A stretch of 64,000 nucleotides of DNA, taken from contig NZ_CP097218.1 in assembly GCF_023373525.1 (NCBI RefSeq), positions 1,674,001-1,738,000 of the forward strand. The letters are read 5' to 3'. The translations under genes were made by a program, and so were the position numbers. The notes beneath the pieces were generated by a model that was not told the origin of the DNA, did no database searches, and saw only the letters and a program-made list of their open reading frames with translations. This document shows, piece by piece, positions 43,784 through 53,627 of the stretch (its first letter is position 1; each line of letters starts with the position of its first letter). The DNA comes from Brachybacterium kimchii (GTDB lineage Bacteria > Actinomycetota > Actinomycetes > Actinomycetales > Dermabacteraceae).

Positions 43784-44929
43784 TCAGCGGGTGACGGGGG
43801 CGACCGGGCTGGTGACGTCGATCTCGCTGCCCGGCTGGGAGAGCAGGGTCGTGGCGACCTTCGCCTTCAGCTCGCTGTCCTGGGCGTTGCCCCACACGAT
43901 GGTCTTCGTCCCGGAGTCGGTCTTCACCGTGAGCGTCACGTCGTTCGTGGAGGACGCGGTGATGGCGGTGACGGTGGTGCGCATCGAGTCCGGCAGCGCC
44001 GCGAGCACGGAGAGCATGGATCCGGAGATCGCGTCGGTGTCCCCGCCCTTCCCGCCGATCGTGAGCGGGACGAGCTTCTCGTCCTTCCCCGCGGCCTCGG
44101 GAAGCTCGACGCCGTCGGCATCGAGGATGTGCGTCGAGCCGTCGGCCTCCTTGAGGGTCGCCAGGGGCGTGCGCTCGGTGACCTCGACGCTCAGCGTGCT
44201 GGGCCACTTCTTGGAGACCTGGGCCGACTTCACCCCGGGCACCTTCTCGACCTCCTCCTCCACGGCGCCCGAGCGCACGAGAAGCATGCTGTGGTCCTCC
44301 TGCGGGGCCGCGGCGTCGGTGACCGCGGAGGAATCCACGTAGCCGGCGCCGGTCACCGTCACCTCGTGCACCCGCAGCGGCGGGATGGTGATCGCGACGA
44401 CCAGCAGGACGATCAGGGCGAGGATCGTGCCTGCGGTGCCGAGGATGATCGCGCGGCGGCGGCGCCGCCAGGGACGCGCACGCAGCATCCCGCCGAAGCG
44501 GTCGGCGGCCTGGACGACGCGGCCCCGGCCCGTCGTCTCCTCGTGCGACGCGTCGGCGCCCGTGCGCCCCGGGGCGGGGGCCGACGCGGCCCCGGAGGGC
44601 GCGGGTCGCTGCGCGGAGGCCCGGTCCTCCGCACGGGCAGTCCGCGGCGCGGTCGCCGGGCGCTGTGTGGAGCTCTTCTGCGCCGCGGAGTCCCGGCGCT
44701 GCGCAGACCCCTTCTGCGACGCGGTCCCCGGGCGCTGCCCGGCGCTCTTCCGGGTCGTGGGCGCCTCGCGCTGCGCGGGCGTCTCGCGCTGCGCGGGGGT
44801 CCTGCGCTGCGCGGGCGTCTGGCGGGACGCGGGCTGCCTGCGCTGAGGGGTCGCGGAGCGCTCGTCGGCCGACGGGCGGGCCTCCGGTGCTCCGGGACGC
44901 GGCCGCGGAGGGGTGGGACGGCGCGCCAT
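43784..44929 (-). CDS. ftsQ: Cell division protein FtsQ
   Basis: The 381-residue divisome protein has an exceptionally long cytoplasmic N-terminus (about 155 residues, Arg/Gln/Pro/Thr/Ala-rich) containing an 18-bp tandem repeat, then one membrane helix (about 160-180), the POTRA domain (R-V-H-E-V-T-V-T-G-A-G-Y from 186) and the FtsQ/DivIB beta domain. FtsQ with FtsL and the DivIC equivalent controls septal synthesis by FtsW and PbpB. Its ATG overlaps the murC stop by one base. Confidence 0.9.
   Translation of the reverse strand: MARRPTPPRPRPGAPEARPSADERSATPQRRQPASRQTPAQRRTPAQRETPAQREAPTTRKSAGQRPGTASQKGSAQRRDSAAQKSSTQRPATAPRTARAEDRASAQRPAPSGAASAPAPGRTGADASHEETTGRGRVVQAADRFGGMLRARPWRRRRRAIILGTAGTILALIVLLVVAITIPPLRVHEVTVTGAGYVDSSAVTDAAAPQEDHSMLLVRSGAVEEEVEKVPGVKSAQVSKKWPSTLSVEVTERTPLATLKEADGSTHILDADGVELPEAAGKDEKLVPLTIGGKGGDTDAISGSMLSVLAALPDSMRTTVTAITASSTNDVTLTVKTDSGTKTIVWGNAQDSELKAKVATTLLSQPGSEIDVTSPVAPVTR
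44761..44832 (-). repeat. 18-bp tandem repeat in ftsQ
   Basis: Four 18-bp units, the third and fourth degenerate, encode repeated hexapeptides of the T-P-A-Q-R-x type in the cytoplasmic tail of FtsQ. Confidence 0.8.
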
Positions 44930-46527
44930 CAGGACTGCTCACCGCCGAGTGCTGCGAGCACCCCCGGTGTCGCCTCGACGATGTCCCCCGCCCCGAGCAT
45001 CAGGACGATGTCGCCGTCCTCGGCGGCGGCCGCGAGGGAGGGCGCGACCTCGGCGCGGTCGGTGAGCGCGTGCAGCACGGCGCCCGGCTCGGCGCGATCG
45101 GTGATGGTGCGCGCGTCGACGGCGGGGTCGGGATCCTCCCGGGCCCCGTAGACGGGCATCACCCAGGTCTCGTCGGCCTGGCCGAGGGCACGGGCGAAGT
45201 CTCCCGCGAAGGCGCGCGTGCGCGAGTAGAGATGGGGCTGGAAGGCGACGAGCACGCGCCCGGTGGGGCCGACGATGCCCCGGGCGGCGACGATCGTCGC
45301 CTCGACCTCCCGCGGGTGGTGCGCGTAGTCGTCGAACACGGGCACGCCGCGGACCACCCCGCGCAGGTCGAAGCGGCGCGAGGCACCGGTGAACGGGCCG
45401 ACTCCCGTCGCCAGGGCCCGCGCGATCGTCGCGGGGTCCGACGTCGAGGCGGAGACCGCCGCGGGATCGGCGACGTCGGCCGCCCCGTGTCCGTCGGCGA
45501 GCAGCAGGGCGAGGCACCCGGCCAGCGCGCCCATGGCGTTCAGCACGTTGTGGTGCCCGGTGACGTGCAGGTCCAGCTCGATCTCGCCGACGGGTCCGGC
45601 GATCCGGGCGTGCGTGCCGGTGGCCTCGGGCGTCTCCTCGAGCAGGCGCCAGTCGGCACCGGAGGCGCGGCCGTAGGTCAGGACGTCGACGCCGCGCGCG
45701 GAGGACCGCTCCCCCAGCGCCGCGGCGCCCGCGTCGTCGGCGCAGACCACGAGGGCGCCGCCCGTCGCGAGGCGGTCGACGAGCGCGTCGAATGCGGCCA
45801 CGAGGGTCGCCTCGTCGCCATGGAAGTCCAGATGGTCGGCCTCGAGGTTGGTGACCACGAGCGCGGAGGGCGCGAAGGCGAGGAAGGACCCGTCGGACTC
45901 ATCGGCCTCGATCACCGCGAGAGGGCTCTCGGGAACGCCCTCGCCCGTCGGCCGCTCGGAGCCCGCGTCCTCGCGCAGTCCGGCATTGCGGCCCAGGTCC
46001 GGGACCGCGGCGCCGAGGGCCCAGGCCGGGTCGCCGCCCGCGCCGCGCAGGGCGAGCACGGCCATCGCCGTCGTCGACGTCTTGCCGTGGGTGCCGGCGA
46101 CCGCGAGCAGCCGGCGGTCCTGCAGGAGCCCCGCGAGGGCCGCGGCGCGATGGATGACGGGGATGCCGCGCTCGCGGGCGGCGATCACCTCGACGTTGTC
46201 GGCGCGCACGGCGGTGGAGACGACGACGAGATCGACGTCATCCGCCAGCAGGCCCGCGTCGAAGCCGATCCCGATGCGAGCGCCCGCCGCGCGCAGCGGG
46301 CCGATGAACTGGCCGTCCTGGGAGTCCGAGCCGCTCACGGCGAGGCCCGCCTCGAGAGCGAGCCGCGCGACGGCGGACATCCCCGCGCCGCCGATGCGCA
46401 CCACGTGGATCGAGCGCACGGGGCCCTGGGGCCATGCGGAGTCGGTGACCACGTCTCCGCGACGGAGCATCGTGCGCACCCCGTCGGGCAGGGCGGGAAG
46501 GTCGTCGGAGGCAGCGCGCGCGGTCAT
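44929..46527 (-). CDS. murC: UDP-N-acetylmuramate:L-alanine ligase
   Basis: The 532-residue ligase adds L-Ala to UDP-MurNAc, the first amino acid step of the stem peptide. It has I-G-G-A-G-M-S near residue 45, the ATP loop G-T-H-G-K-T (145-150), E-A-D-E-S-D-G-S-F, N-L-E-A-D-H-L-D and the C-terminal D-D-Y-A-H-H-P-R-E-V-E-A-T signature specific for MurC. It is longer than usual because of insertions near 185 and 360. It begins a separate murC-ftsQ unit: TACCGT ends 6 nt before its ATG. Confidence 0.96.
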   Translation of the reverse strand: MTARAASDDLPALPDGVRTMLRRGDVVTDSAWPQGPVRSIHVVRIGGAGMSAVARLALEAGLAVSGSDSQDGQFIGPLRAAGARIGIGFDAGLLADDVDLVVVSTAVRADNVEVIAARERGIPVIHRAAALAGLLQDRRLLAVAGTHGKTSTTAMAVLALRGAGGDPAWALGAAVPDLGRNAGLREDAGSERPTGEGVPESPLAVIEADESDGSFLAFAPSALVVTNLEADHLDFHGDEATLVAAFDALVDRLATGGALVVCADDAGAAALGERSSARGVDVLTYGRASGADWRLLEETPEATGTHARIAGPVGEIELDLHVTGHHNVLNAMGALAGCLALLLADGHGAADVADPAAVSASTSDPATIARALATGVGPFTGASRRFDLRGVVRGVPVFDDYAHHPREVEATIVAARGIVGPTGRVLVAFQPHLYSRTRAFAGDFARALGQADETWVMPVYGAREDPDPAVDARTITDRAEPGAVLHALTDRAEVAPSLAAAAEDGDIVLMLGAGDIVEATPGVLAALGGEQS

Positions 46528-46533
46528 GCGCCC

Positions 46534-46539
46534 ACGGTA
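46534..46539 (-). promoter_or_regulatory. -10 box TACCGT, leaderless start of murC
   Basis: TACCGT ends 6 nt before the murC ATG in the 168-nt gap after murG, indicating that murC-ftsQ is transcribed separately from the main operon. Confidence 0.5.
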
Positions 46540-46695
46540 ACCGGCGCTCCTCGGAGGCTCCCGGAGGCTCTCCGCGCGTCGTCGGTCACGTGCCCGGAGA
46601 GAGGCGGGCGGAGCCCCTTCGGCCGGCGCGCGGAGGGGTCGCCCGCGTGGGGTCGGCTGTGCTGGGTCGGCGGCGCTGGGGCGGTCGCGAGGGGG

Positions 46696-47787
46696 TCAGC
46701 CGCGGTGGGCGGCGGCGAGGACGAGACCGGCGAGGCGCTCGGCGGCGTCGGTGATGCCGAAGGCACGGGAGGCCTCGGACATCGCGCGCAGGCGCTCGGG
46801 GTCGCTCAGCAGCGGCAGGATCGTGCCGCTCATGACCTGCTCGTCGAGGTCGGCGTCGGAGATCATGAGGGCGCCGCCGGCGCTCACGACCTCCTGGCCG
46901 TTCAGCGCCTGCTCCCCATTGCCGACCGGCAGCGGCACGAACACCGCGGGCAGGCCGACGGCCGTGAGCTCGCTGACGGTGCCGGCCCCGGAGCGGGTGA
47001 CGGCGAGGTCGGCGGCGGCGTAGGCGTCCTCCATGGCGCTCACGTACTCGACCAGCTGATAGCCGTCGCGATCCGCGAGGGCGGCCCCCACCTCGGTCTT
47101 GCCGCGGCCGGTGACATGGAGGATCTGGCCGCCGTGAGCGAGCACCGTCTCGGCGCTGTGCACGACGACCTCGTTGAGGTGCTGGGCACCCAGAGACCCT
47201 CCGGTGACCAGCAGCACGGGACGCTCCGGGTCGAGCCCGAAGGAGCGCACGGCGTCCGTGCGGCGGGCCGCGCGGTCGAGGGTCGCGACGCCCTCGCGCA
47301 TGGGCATGCCGATGCGGCGGGCGCCGGGCAGCGGGGTGTTCTCGAAGGCCGTGAGCACGGCCGCCGCCCCGCGGGCACCGAGGCGGTTGGCGAGGCCGGG
47401 CCGACGGTTCGCCTCATGGATGAGGCGCGGGATGCGCGCCGAGGCGGAGGCGAGATAGGCGGGCGGGCACACGTAGCCGCCGAAGCCGCAGACAGCGCCG
47501 ACACCGCGGTCCTTCATGAGTGCGCGCACCTCGCGGAGGCTGCCGCCGAAGCGGGCCGGGAAGCGCAGCGCCGCACCGTTCGGACGGCGCGGGAAGGGCA
47601 CCTTCTCGATGGTGACGAGCTCGAGGCCCGCGGCGGGGACGAGGTCGGCCTCCAGGCCGTCGGCCGTGCCGAGGGCGAGCACCTCGGCCTCGGGGTCCAG
47701 CTCGCGGATCTTCGCGGCAGTGGCGAGAAGGGGCGAGACGTGGCCTGCGGTGCCGCCTCCGGCCAGCAGGACGGTCGGTGCGTTCAT
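46696..47787 (-). CDS. murG: UDP-GlcNAc:lipid I transferase MurG
   Basis: The 363-residue GT28 enzyme converts lipid I to lipid II on the inner membrane face. It has the N-terminal G-G-G-T-A-G-H-V-S-P loop (residues 10-19), the G-F-G-G-Y-V-C-x-P segment, H-E-A-N-R-R-P-G-L-A-N, and the C-terminal donor-binding G-G-S-L-G-A and S-R-S-G-A-G-T-V-S-E-L motifs. It is the last gene of the mraZ-to-murG operon, its ATG overlapping the ftsW stop by one base. Confidence 0.97.
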   Translation of the reverse strand: MNAPTVLLAGGGTAGHVSPLLATAAKIRELDPEAEVLALGTADGLEADLVPAAGLELVTIEKVPFPRRPNGAALRFPARFGGSLREVRALMKDRGVGAVCGFGGYVCPPAYLASASARIPRLIHEANRRPGLANRLGARGAAAVLTAFENTPLPGARRIGMPMREGVATLDRAARRTDAVRSFGLDPERPVLLVTGGSLGAQHLNEVVVHSAETVLAHGGQILHVTGRGKTEVGAALADRDGYQLVEYVSAMEDAYAAADLAVTRSGAGTVSELTAVGLPAVFVPLPVGNGEQALNGQEVVSAGGALMISDADLDEQVMSGTILPLLSDPERLRAMSEASRAFGITDAAERLAGLVLAAAHRG

Positions 47788-49382
47788 CAGCGGGCGTATC
47801 CCTCGGTGTCGGGGCGTGCAGTGGGCTCGGCCGCTCGGGCCGACGAGCGGGCACGGCTGCGTCGCGCGGTGCCCGAGCTGCGAGCTCCGGCGCCGCGGGA
47901 CCCGGTGGTGCGGGTCCCGGAGCTGCGTGCACCGGCGCCGCGGGAGCGGGAGGAGGGGGCTGCGGCGCGGGCCCGCCCGCCGGAGGCGGCGGCGCGCGCG
48001 GTGGATGCCTTCGCCGTTCCCGCCGTCGTCTTCGTCTTCCGCGCGGACGACGTGCCGCGCGCCGACTTCGCCCCGCGGCGGCCGCGGCGGCGACGGCGTG
48101 CGCCCTCTTCCCCGCGGCCGGCGGGGATCACGGCGAGAGCGCTGCGCACCGTGCCCATGCGGGCGGCGAGGGCCTCCTGGGCGCCGGGCTCGTGGCGGGC
48201 GAAGGACAGAAGCATGCCCAGGGCCAGCATGGAGGCGACCAGGGCGGAGCCGCCGGAGGAGATGAAGGGCAGCGGCACACCGAGCACGGGCAGCATGCCG
48301 GTGACGACCATCATGTTCACGAAGGCCTGGCCGAGCAGCCAGGCGCCCACGCCGCCGATGGTGATCTGGATGAAGGGGTCCCGGGCGCGGGTGATCATCC
48401 GGAAGAGGATGAGCGCGAACACGGAGAACAGCAGCAGCACGCCCAGCGTGCCGATCAGGCCGAGCTCCTCGCCGATGATCGCGAAGATGTAGTCGTCCTG
48501 GGCGGCGGGCAGGCGCCCCCACTTCTGGCGCGACTGCCCCAGACCGACGCCCCACCATCCGCCCTCGGCGAGACCCATGAGGCCCTGGTCGGACTGCAGG
48601 CAGGAGTCACCCTCGCAGGTGCCGTGCAGCCAGTTGCCGATGCGGGCCATGCGGTTGGCGTTGGTGAGGGCGAAGAAGAGGATCGCGGCCACGCCCACGC
48701 CGCCGCCGAGCACGAACCAGCGCCGCGGCACGCCGCCGATCCAGAGGGAGCCGGCGACCAGCATCGCCATGATCATCATCGTGCCCAGGTCGTGGCCGAG
48801 CAGCACGAGGCCCAGAGCGACCACGATGACCGGCACCACGGGGATCACGAGATGCATCGTGCGGTGCAGCAGAGGCCGCTTGCGGGTGAGGATCGCCCCG
48901 AGCCAGACGGCGAGCGCGAGCTTGAGGAGCTCGGACGGCTGGAGGGTCTGGCCGGCGATGCGGATCCAGTTCGTGTTGCCGCCGGCGGCGACCCCGATGC
49001 CCGGCACGTGCACGAGGCACTGCAGGGCGATGCCGAGACCGAGCAGCACCCAGGCGAACCTCTCGTAGGTGCGCGGCGGCAGGAACGCGGCGACGAGCAG
49101 GCCGACGAGCCCGATCAGTGCGAACTTCCCCTGTGCGAGAAGGCCCGCGAACGGGGAGTCGCCCTTGGCGATGCTCACCACGGAGCTGCTGGAGAGGACC
49201 ATCACCAGGCCGGTGCCGATGAGCAGGGTGCCCACGCAGATCAGGCCGTAGAAGTCCAGGACCGGGGAGCGCCCCCAGTCGCCGAGGCCGTTGCGCACGC
49301 GACCGCCGACGTCGCCCAGAGGGCGGTCCTCGTCCGGACGCACCACAGCAGGGGCCCGACGGGGCGTCTGCTGGGGGCTCAT
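47787..49382 (-). CDS. ftsW: Septal peptidoglycan polymerase FtsW (SEDS family)
   Basis: The 531-residue SEDS glycosyltransferase polymerises lipid II together with PbpB. Ten membrane helices are predicted over residues 40-405. Conserved SEDS elements include N-T-N-W-I-R-I-A-G-Q-T-L-Q-P-S-E-L-L-K-L, G-H-D-L-G-T-M-M-I (catalytic Asp), Q-S-D-Q-G-L-M-G, D-Y-I-F-A-I-I-G-E-E-L-G, and G-V-P-L-P-F-I-S-S-G-G-S. A cytoplasmic Arg/Ser/Ala tail of about 110 residues, with a 26-bp repeat at the DNA level, is unusually long. It overlaps murD by 4 nt. Confidence 0.96.
   Translation of the reverse strand: MSPQQTPRRAPAVVRPDEDRPLGDVGGRVRNGLGDWGRSPVLDFYGLICVGTLLIGTGLVMVLSSSSVVSIAKGDSPFAGLLAQGKFALIGLVGLLVAAFLPPRTYERFAWVLLGLGIALQCLVHVPGIGVAAGGNTNWIRIAGQTLQPSELLKLALAVWLGAILTRKRPLLHRTMHLVIPVVPVIVVALGLVLLGHDLGTMMIMAMLVAGSLWIGGVPRRWFVLGGGVGVAAILFFALTNANRMARIGNWLHGTCEGDSCLQSDQGLMGLAEGGWWGVGLGQSRQKWGRLPAAQDDYIFAIIGEELGLIGTLGVLLLFSVFALILFRMITRARDPFIQITIGGVGAWLLGQAFVNMMVVTGMLPVLGVPLPFISSGGSALVASMLALGMLLSFARHEPGAQEALAARMGTVRSALAVIPAGRGEEGARRRRRGRRGAKSARGTSSARKTKTTAGTAKASTARAAASGGRARAAAPSSRSRGAGARSSGTRTTGSRGAGARSSGTARRSRARSSARAAEPTARPDTEGYAR
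47875..47945 (-). repeat. 26-bp direct repeat in the ftsW tail
   Basis: Copies at 47875-47900 and 47920-47945 are nearly identical and encode two S-R-G-A-G-A-R-S-S units in the basic C-terminal tail. Confidence 0.8.
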
Positions 49383-50923
49383 GCGCGTCCTTCCGGTCCG
49401 TCCGGCTCCTGCGTGTCCTCGGCGTCCTGCATCCCCGTGGCCGCGCGGGCGGCGGCGGCGAAGAGGTCGCCGCGCTCGGCGTAGTCCGCGAACTGGTCGA
49501 TGGAGGCTGCAGCGGGTGCGAGGAGCACCGCGTCGCCCTCCCGGGCCAGTCCGGCCGCCGCGTCGACGGCCTCCCGCATCAGTCGGGAACGTCCTTCGGG
49601 GTCCTCAGTGTCACCCGCGGGCACGCGCACGCTGGGTATTGCGGGCGCGTGTCGCTCGAGCGCCTCGCGGAAGGGCGCGTCGTCGGCGCCGATGAGGACG
49701 ACGCCGCGGAGGCGTCCGGACACCTCGGCGACCAGCGCGTCGACGTCGGCCCCCTTGGTGTCCCCGCCCGCGATCCAGACCACGTGCTCCATGCCGAGCA
49801 GCGAGGCGCGGGCCGCGTCGGGATTGGTGGCCTTGGAGTCGTCGACGTAGGCGATGCCGGCGCCGACCGCGACGATCTCGCTGCGGTGGCTGCCGGCGCG
49901 GAAGGCGCGGAGCCCCTCGCGCACTGCCGCCTGGGAGACGCCGTGGGCGCGGGCCAGGGCCGCGGCGGCGAGCGCGTTGAAGACGACGTGGGGCGGAGCG
50001 CCGTGAGGGCCCAGGTGGGCGAGGTCGGCCAGGGAGCCGAGCTCGGCCGCCTGCCGGCGGCGGTCCTCGACGAAGGCGCGGTCCACGAGCAGGTCGTCGA
50101 CGACCCCGAGCTCGGAGGGGCCGGGGGCGCCGAGGGTCACGCCGACGGCGCGGGCGCCCTCGATGACGTCGGCGTCCTCGACGAGCCTCCGGGTGAGGTC
50201 GTCGGCCGTGTTGTAGACGCAGGCCACACGGACGCCCTCGAAGATCTTGCCCTTGGCGCGGGCGTAGGCCTCGAGGCCGCCGTGCCAGTCGAGGTGGTCC
50301 TCGGTGATGTTGAGGACGGCGGCGGCCTCGCAGTCCACGTGCTGGGTCCAGTGCAGCTGGAAGCTCGAGAGCTCGACGGCCAGGACGTCGAACCCCTCGG
50401 GGTCGAGGGCCGCCTCGATGACGGGCAGGCCGACGTTCCCGCAGGCGACGGCGCGCAGCCCGTCGGCGCGCAGGATCGTCTCAAGCATGGTCACGACGGT
50501 GGTCTTGCCGTTGGTTCCGGTGACGCCGAGCCACGCGGGACCGTCCGGCGCCTGCATGCGCCGGGCGAGCTCGATCTCGCTCCACACCGGGATGCCAGCG
50601 GCTGCGGCCTGCGCGAGCAGGGGCTGGTCGGGGCGCCATCCGGGGGACGTGACCACGAGGTCGACGTCCGCGTCCTCGGGGAGTGTGCGAGTGTGCTCGG
50701 CGCCCAGGCGCACGTGGACGTCGAAGACCTCGAGGATGCGGGCGCGCTCGCGATTGCGCGGGGTGTCCGCAGCATCCACCACGATCACGCTCGCACCGCG
50801 CTGCATGGTCTGGTCGGCGACCGCGTACCCGGAGACGCCGAAGCCGACGACGAGGATCCTGAGCCCGGCGACGTCGAGGCCCGGCCAGGGGCGCGCGTCG
50901 ACCGGGGTGCCGTCCGAGCTCAC
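49379..50923 (-). CDS. murD: UDP-MurNAc-L-Ala:D-Glu ligase MurD
   Basis: The 514-residue ligase adds D-Glu. It has G-F-G-V-S-G near residue 28, the ATP loop G-T-N-G-K-T (136-141), the S-S-F-Q-L-H-W segment, [10 protein letters not shown], and C-terminal [10 protein letters not shown] and D-D-S-K-A-T-N-P motifs typical of MurD. The start is GTG, overlapping the mraY stop (GTGA at 50920-50923). It is slightly longer than E. coli MurD because of a Glu/Asp-rich C-terminal tail. Confidence 0.96.
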   Translation of the reverse strand: MSSDGTPVDARPWPGLDVAGLRILVVGFGVSGYAVADQTMQRGASVIVVDAADTPRNRERARILEVFDVHVRLGAEHTRTLPEDADVDLVVTSPGWRPDQPLLAQAAAAGIPVWSEIELARRMQAPDGPAWLGVTGTNGKTTVVTMLETILRADGLRAVACGNVGLPVIEAALDPEGFDVLAVELSSFQLHWTQHVDCEAAAVLNITEDHLDWHGGLEAYARAKGKIFEGVRVACVYNTADDLTRRLVEDADVIEGARAVGVTLGAPGPSELGVVDDLLVDRAFVEDRRRQAAELGSLADLAHLGPHGAPPHVVFNALAAAALARAHGVSQAAVREGLRAFRAGSHRSEIVAVGAGIAYVDDSKATNPDAARASLLGMEHVVWIAGGDTKGADVDALVAEVSGRLRGVVLIGADDAPFREALERHAPAIPSVRVPAGDTEDPEGRSRLMREAVDAAAGLAREGDAVLLAPAAASIDQFADYAERGDLFAAAARAATGMQDAEDTQEPDGPEGRA

Positions 50924-52020
50924 GAGGCGATCCCCGGCAGCGCGTCGAGGTAGAACAGGCCCAGTCCGGCGGCGCCCAGGACACCCGCGATGATCCAGAA
51001 GCGGACCACGATCGTGACCTCGTTCCACCCCTTGAGCTCGAAGTGGTGCTGGAGCGGGGCCATCCGGAACACGCGCTTGCGGGTGAGCTTGAAGCTCGTG
51101 ACCTGGATGATCACCGAGAGCGAGATGATCACGAAGAGGCCGCCGATGATCGCGCCGAGCAGCTCGGTGCGCGAGACGATCGTGAGGCCGGCGAGGGCGC
51201 CGCCCAGGGCGAGGGAGCCGGTGTCGCCCATGAAGATCTTCGCGGGCGAGGTGTTGTACCAGAGGAAGCCGATGCACGCGCCGCCGATCGCGGCCGCGAT
51301 GATCGCCGTGTCCAGCGGGTCGCGCGCGCTGTAGCAGTGGGCGGAGTCGAGCAGGAGGTGCCCGCTCGTGCAGGTCTGGCGCCACTGCCAGAAGGAGATC
51401 ACGAGGTAGACGCCCGCGAAGATGATGGTGGCGCCGGTGGCGAGTCCGTCGAGCCCGTCGGTGAGGTTCACGCCGTTGGACCAGGCGGCGACCAGGAAGT
51501 TCGCCCAGATCGCGAAGAGCACGAAGCCGATCGTGGTGCCGGCGAAGGCCAGGTCGAGCCAGGGCAGGTCCCGCACGAAGGAGAGGCGCGTGGACGCGGG
51601 CGCATGGCCCGAGTCGTTGCGGAACAGCAGCGCCATGACGGCGAAGGCCGTCGCGATGGCGAACTGGCCGATGAGCTTCTGGTAGGCCCGCAGGCCCAGG
51701 CTGCGCTGGCGGGTGATCTTGATGAAGTCGTCGAGGAAGCCGACGACGCCCAGGCCGGTCATCAGGAACAGCACGAGCAGGCCGGAGGCCGAGGGCGGCT
51801 GCTGGGTGATGAGGTGGGCGACCGCGTACCCGATCAGCACCGAGAGGATGATCGCGACGCCGCCCATCGTGGGGGTGCCGCGCTTGGTGGAGTGCGAGGT
51901 CGGTCCGTCGTCGCGGATGAACTGCCCGTAATGGCGCTTGACGAGCACCCGGATGTAGAGCGGGGTGCCGATGAGCGCCAGGACGAGCGCGGCGCCGCCG
52001 GCGATGATGATCGCGATCAT
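50920..52020 (-). CDS. mraY: Phospho-MurNAc-pentapeptide translocase MraY
   Basis: The 366-residue polyprenyl-phosphate transferase makes lipid I. About ten helices are visible, with the family's cytoplasmic D-D-x-x-K (L-D-D-F-I-K), [10 protein letters not shown] loop, [11 protein letters not shown] and a basic C-terminal P-L-Q-H-H-F-E. A His-rich loop and L-T-R-K near the end complete the pattern. It overlaps murF and murD by 4 nt each. Confidence 0.97.
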   Translation of the reverse strand: MIAIIIAGGAALVLALIGTPLYIRVLVKRHYGQFIRDDGPTSHSTKRGTPTMGGVAIILSVLIGYAVAHLITQQPPSASGLLVLFLMTGLGVVGFLDDFIKITRQRSLGLRAYQKLIGQFAIATAFAVMALLFRNDSGHAPASTRLSFVRDLPWLDLAFAGTTIGFVLFAIWANFLVAAWSNGVNLTDGLDGLATGATIIFAGVYLVISFWQWRQTCTSGHLLLDSAHCYSARDPLDTAIIAAAIGGACIGFLWYNTSPAKIFMGDTGSLALGGALAGLTIVSRTELLGAIIGGLFVIISLSVIIQVTSFKLTRKRVFRMAPLQHHFELKGWNEVTIVVRFWIIAGVLGAAGLGLFYLDALPGIAS

Positions 52021-53627
52021 GCGCGTGCGCCTCCTGCGTCTCCTGGCTCGTGGTGGTCTGTCGTGGGTGCGGGCCCGGTCGCTGCCGGGTCCGGCGCCGT
52101 GTCCTGCGAGTCTGCCATGCCGGTGGCCGCCCGGGCGTGAGCGCCTGCGGATCCGGCGCTCGGCGCGGCGGCAGGGCCTCCCCCGCCGTCCGCGCGCGCG
52201 TCCAGGGCATCGCGCAGGGGCTCGGCGAGCGTGCGCAGTCCGGCGTCGCGCGAGGACTTCAGCAGGACGACGTCCCCGGGCTCCACGATCTCGACGAGGC
52301 GCTCGAGGGCGGCGTCGAGGTCGGGGACCTCCTCGGACTCGTCGCCGAAGCTGCCCTCGAGGCAGGCGCCCCGATGGATCAGCCTGGCCCCGGGGCCGAC
52401 GGCGATCAGCTGGGAGATGTTGAGGCGGACGGCCAGGCGGCCCACCTCGTCGTGCAGGCGCAGGGAGTCCTCGCCGAGCTCGAGCATCTCGCCGAGCACG
52501 GCGATGGTGCGCCGGGTGCGACCCAGGTGCGCGAGGGTCTTCAGCGCCTGGCGCATGGAATCGGGGTTCGCGTTGTAGGCGTCGTTGAGGATGAGCACGT
52601 CCCCGGCGGCGTGCACGGCCTCCATCCGCTGGCCGGAGCTGAGGTGGAGGCGCGGAAGGAGGCGCGCGACGTCCTCGAGGTCCATGCCGAGCACGAGGGC
52701 TGCGGTCGCGGCCGCTACCGCGTTCAGGGCCTGGTGCTCGCCGAGCAGGTCGAGGGTGATCTCGCGGGTGTCCGCGGGGATGGCGCTGCCGTCCAGGCGG
52801 GTGAGGCCCTCGGGCACGGCGAGGGTGAGGCGGGCGCGGGCCTGGTCGTCCAGGCGCAGATCCTGGACGCGCACGTCGCCGGAGGCCATGCCCCAGGTGG
52901 TGACGGGCGCCGACGTGCGCGAGGCCATGCGTGCGACGCGGGCGTCGTCGGCATTGAGGACGGCCCGGCCGGTGGACGGGAGCGCCTCGACGATCTCGCC
53001 CTTGGCCTGGGCGATCGCCTCGACCGAGCCGAACTCGCCGAGGTGGGCGCTGCCGACGTTCAGCACGAGGGAGACGTCGGGCGGGGCGATCGCGGTGAGG
53101 TGCGCGATGTGCCCGATGCCGCGGGCACCCATCTCCAGCACGAGGAAGCGGGTGTCCTCCGTGAGGGACAGCACCGTGAGCGGCAGGCCGAGCTCGTTGT
53201 TGGGGCTGCCGGCGGGTGCGACGGTCGGCCCGACCTCCCGCAGCAGCGCCCCCAGCAGGTCCTTGGTGCCGGTCTTGCCGGCGCTGCCGGTGAGAGCGAC
53301 GACGAGCAGGTCCTCGCGGCGCGCGCGGGCGCTCGCGAGCTGGGCGCGGGCGAGGTCGGACAGGGCGGTCTCGACGTCGGCCACGCGCACGGCGGGGACG
53401 TCGACCGCGTCGGTGACCAGGGCGAGGGCCGCGCCGGCATCGCGGGCGGGGCCGACGAAGCGGTGGCCGTCGACGTTCTCGCCGTGGAAGGCGGCGAAGA
53501 GGTCCCCCTCGGCCACGGCGCGGGAGTCGATGCGCGCCGCGCCGGTGACCTGCTCGGTGCCCGTGGCGCCGCCGATCAGCTCACCGCCGGTGAGGTCGGC
53601 GATCTCCTGGGCTGTGATGGCGAGCAT
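52017..53627 (-). CDS. murF: UDP-MurNAc-tripeptide:D-Ala-D-Ala ligase MurF
   Basis: The 536-residue ligase adds the D-Ala-D-Ala dipeptide. It has the MurF N-terminal domain with R-I-D-S-R (residues 32-36), the ATP loop T-G-S-A-G-K-T-G (113-120), [23 protein letters not shown] and the C-terminal [11 protein letters not shown] signature. Its ATG directly follows the murE stop (TGA ATG). The C-terminal about 40 residues are Ala/Pro/Gly/Asp-rich. Confidence 0.97.
   Translation of the reverse strand: MLAITAQEIADLTGGELIGGATGTEQVTGAARIDSRAVAEGDLFAAFHGENVDGHRFVGPARDAGAALALVTDAVDVPAVRVADVETALSDLARAQLASARARREDLLVVALTGSAGKTGTKDLLGALLREVGPTVAPAGSPNNELGLPLTVLSLTEDTRFLVLEMGARGIGHIAHLTAIAPPDVSLVLNVGSAHLGEFGSVEAIAQAKGEIVEALPSTGRAVLNADDARVARMASRTSAPVTTWGMASGDVRVQDLRLDDQARARLTLAVPEGLTRLDGSAIPADTREITLDLLGEHQALNAVAAATAALVLGMDLEDVARLLPRLHLSSGQRMEAVHAAGDVLILNDAYNANPDSMRQALKTLAHLGRTRRTIAVLGEMLELGEDSLRLHDEVGRLAVRLNISQLIAVGPGARLIHRGACLEGSFGDESEEVPDLDAALERLVEIVEPGDVVLLKSSRDAGLRTLAEPLRDALDARADGGGGPAAAPSAGSAGAHARAATGMADSQDTAPDPAATGPAPTTDHHEPGDAGGARA

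Noticed and set aside
46567..46610. Weak inverted repeat CTCTCCG/CGGAGAG in the murG-murC gap.
   Set aside because: The 7-bp arms are separated by a long spacer and are expected by chance in such GC-rich sequence.
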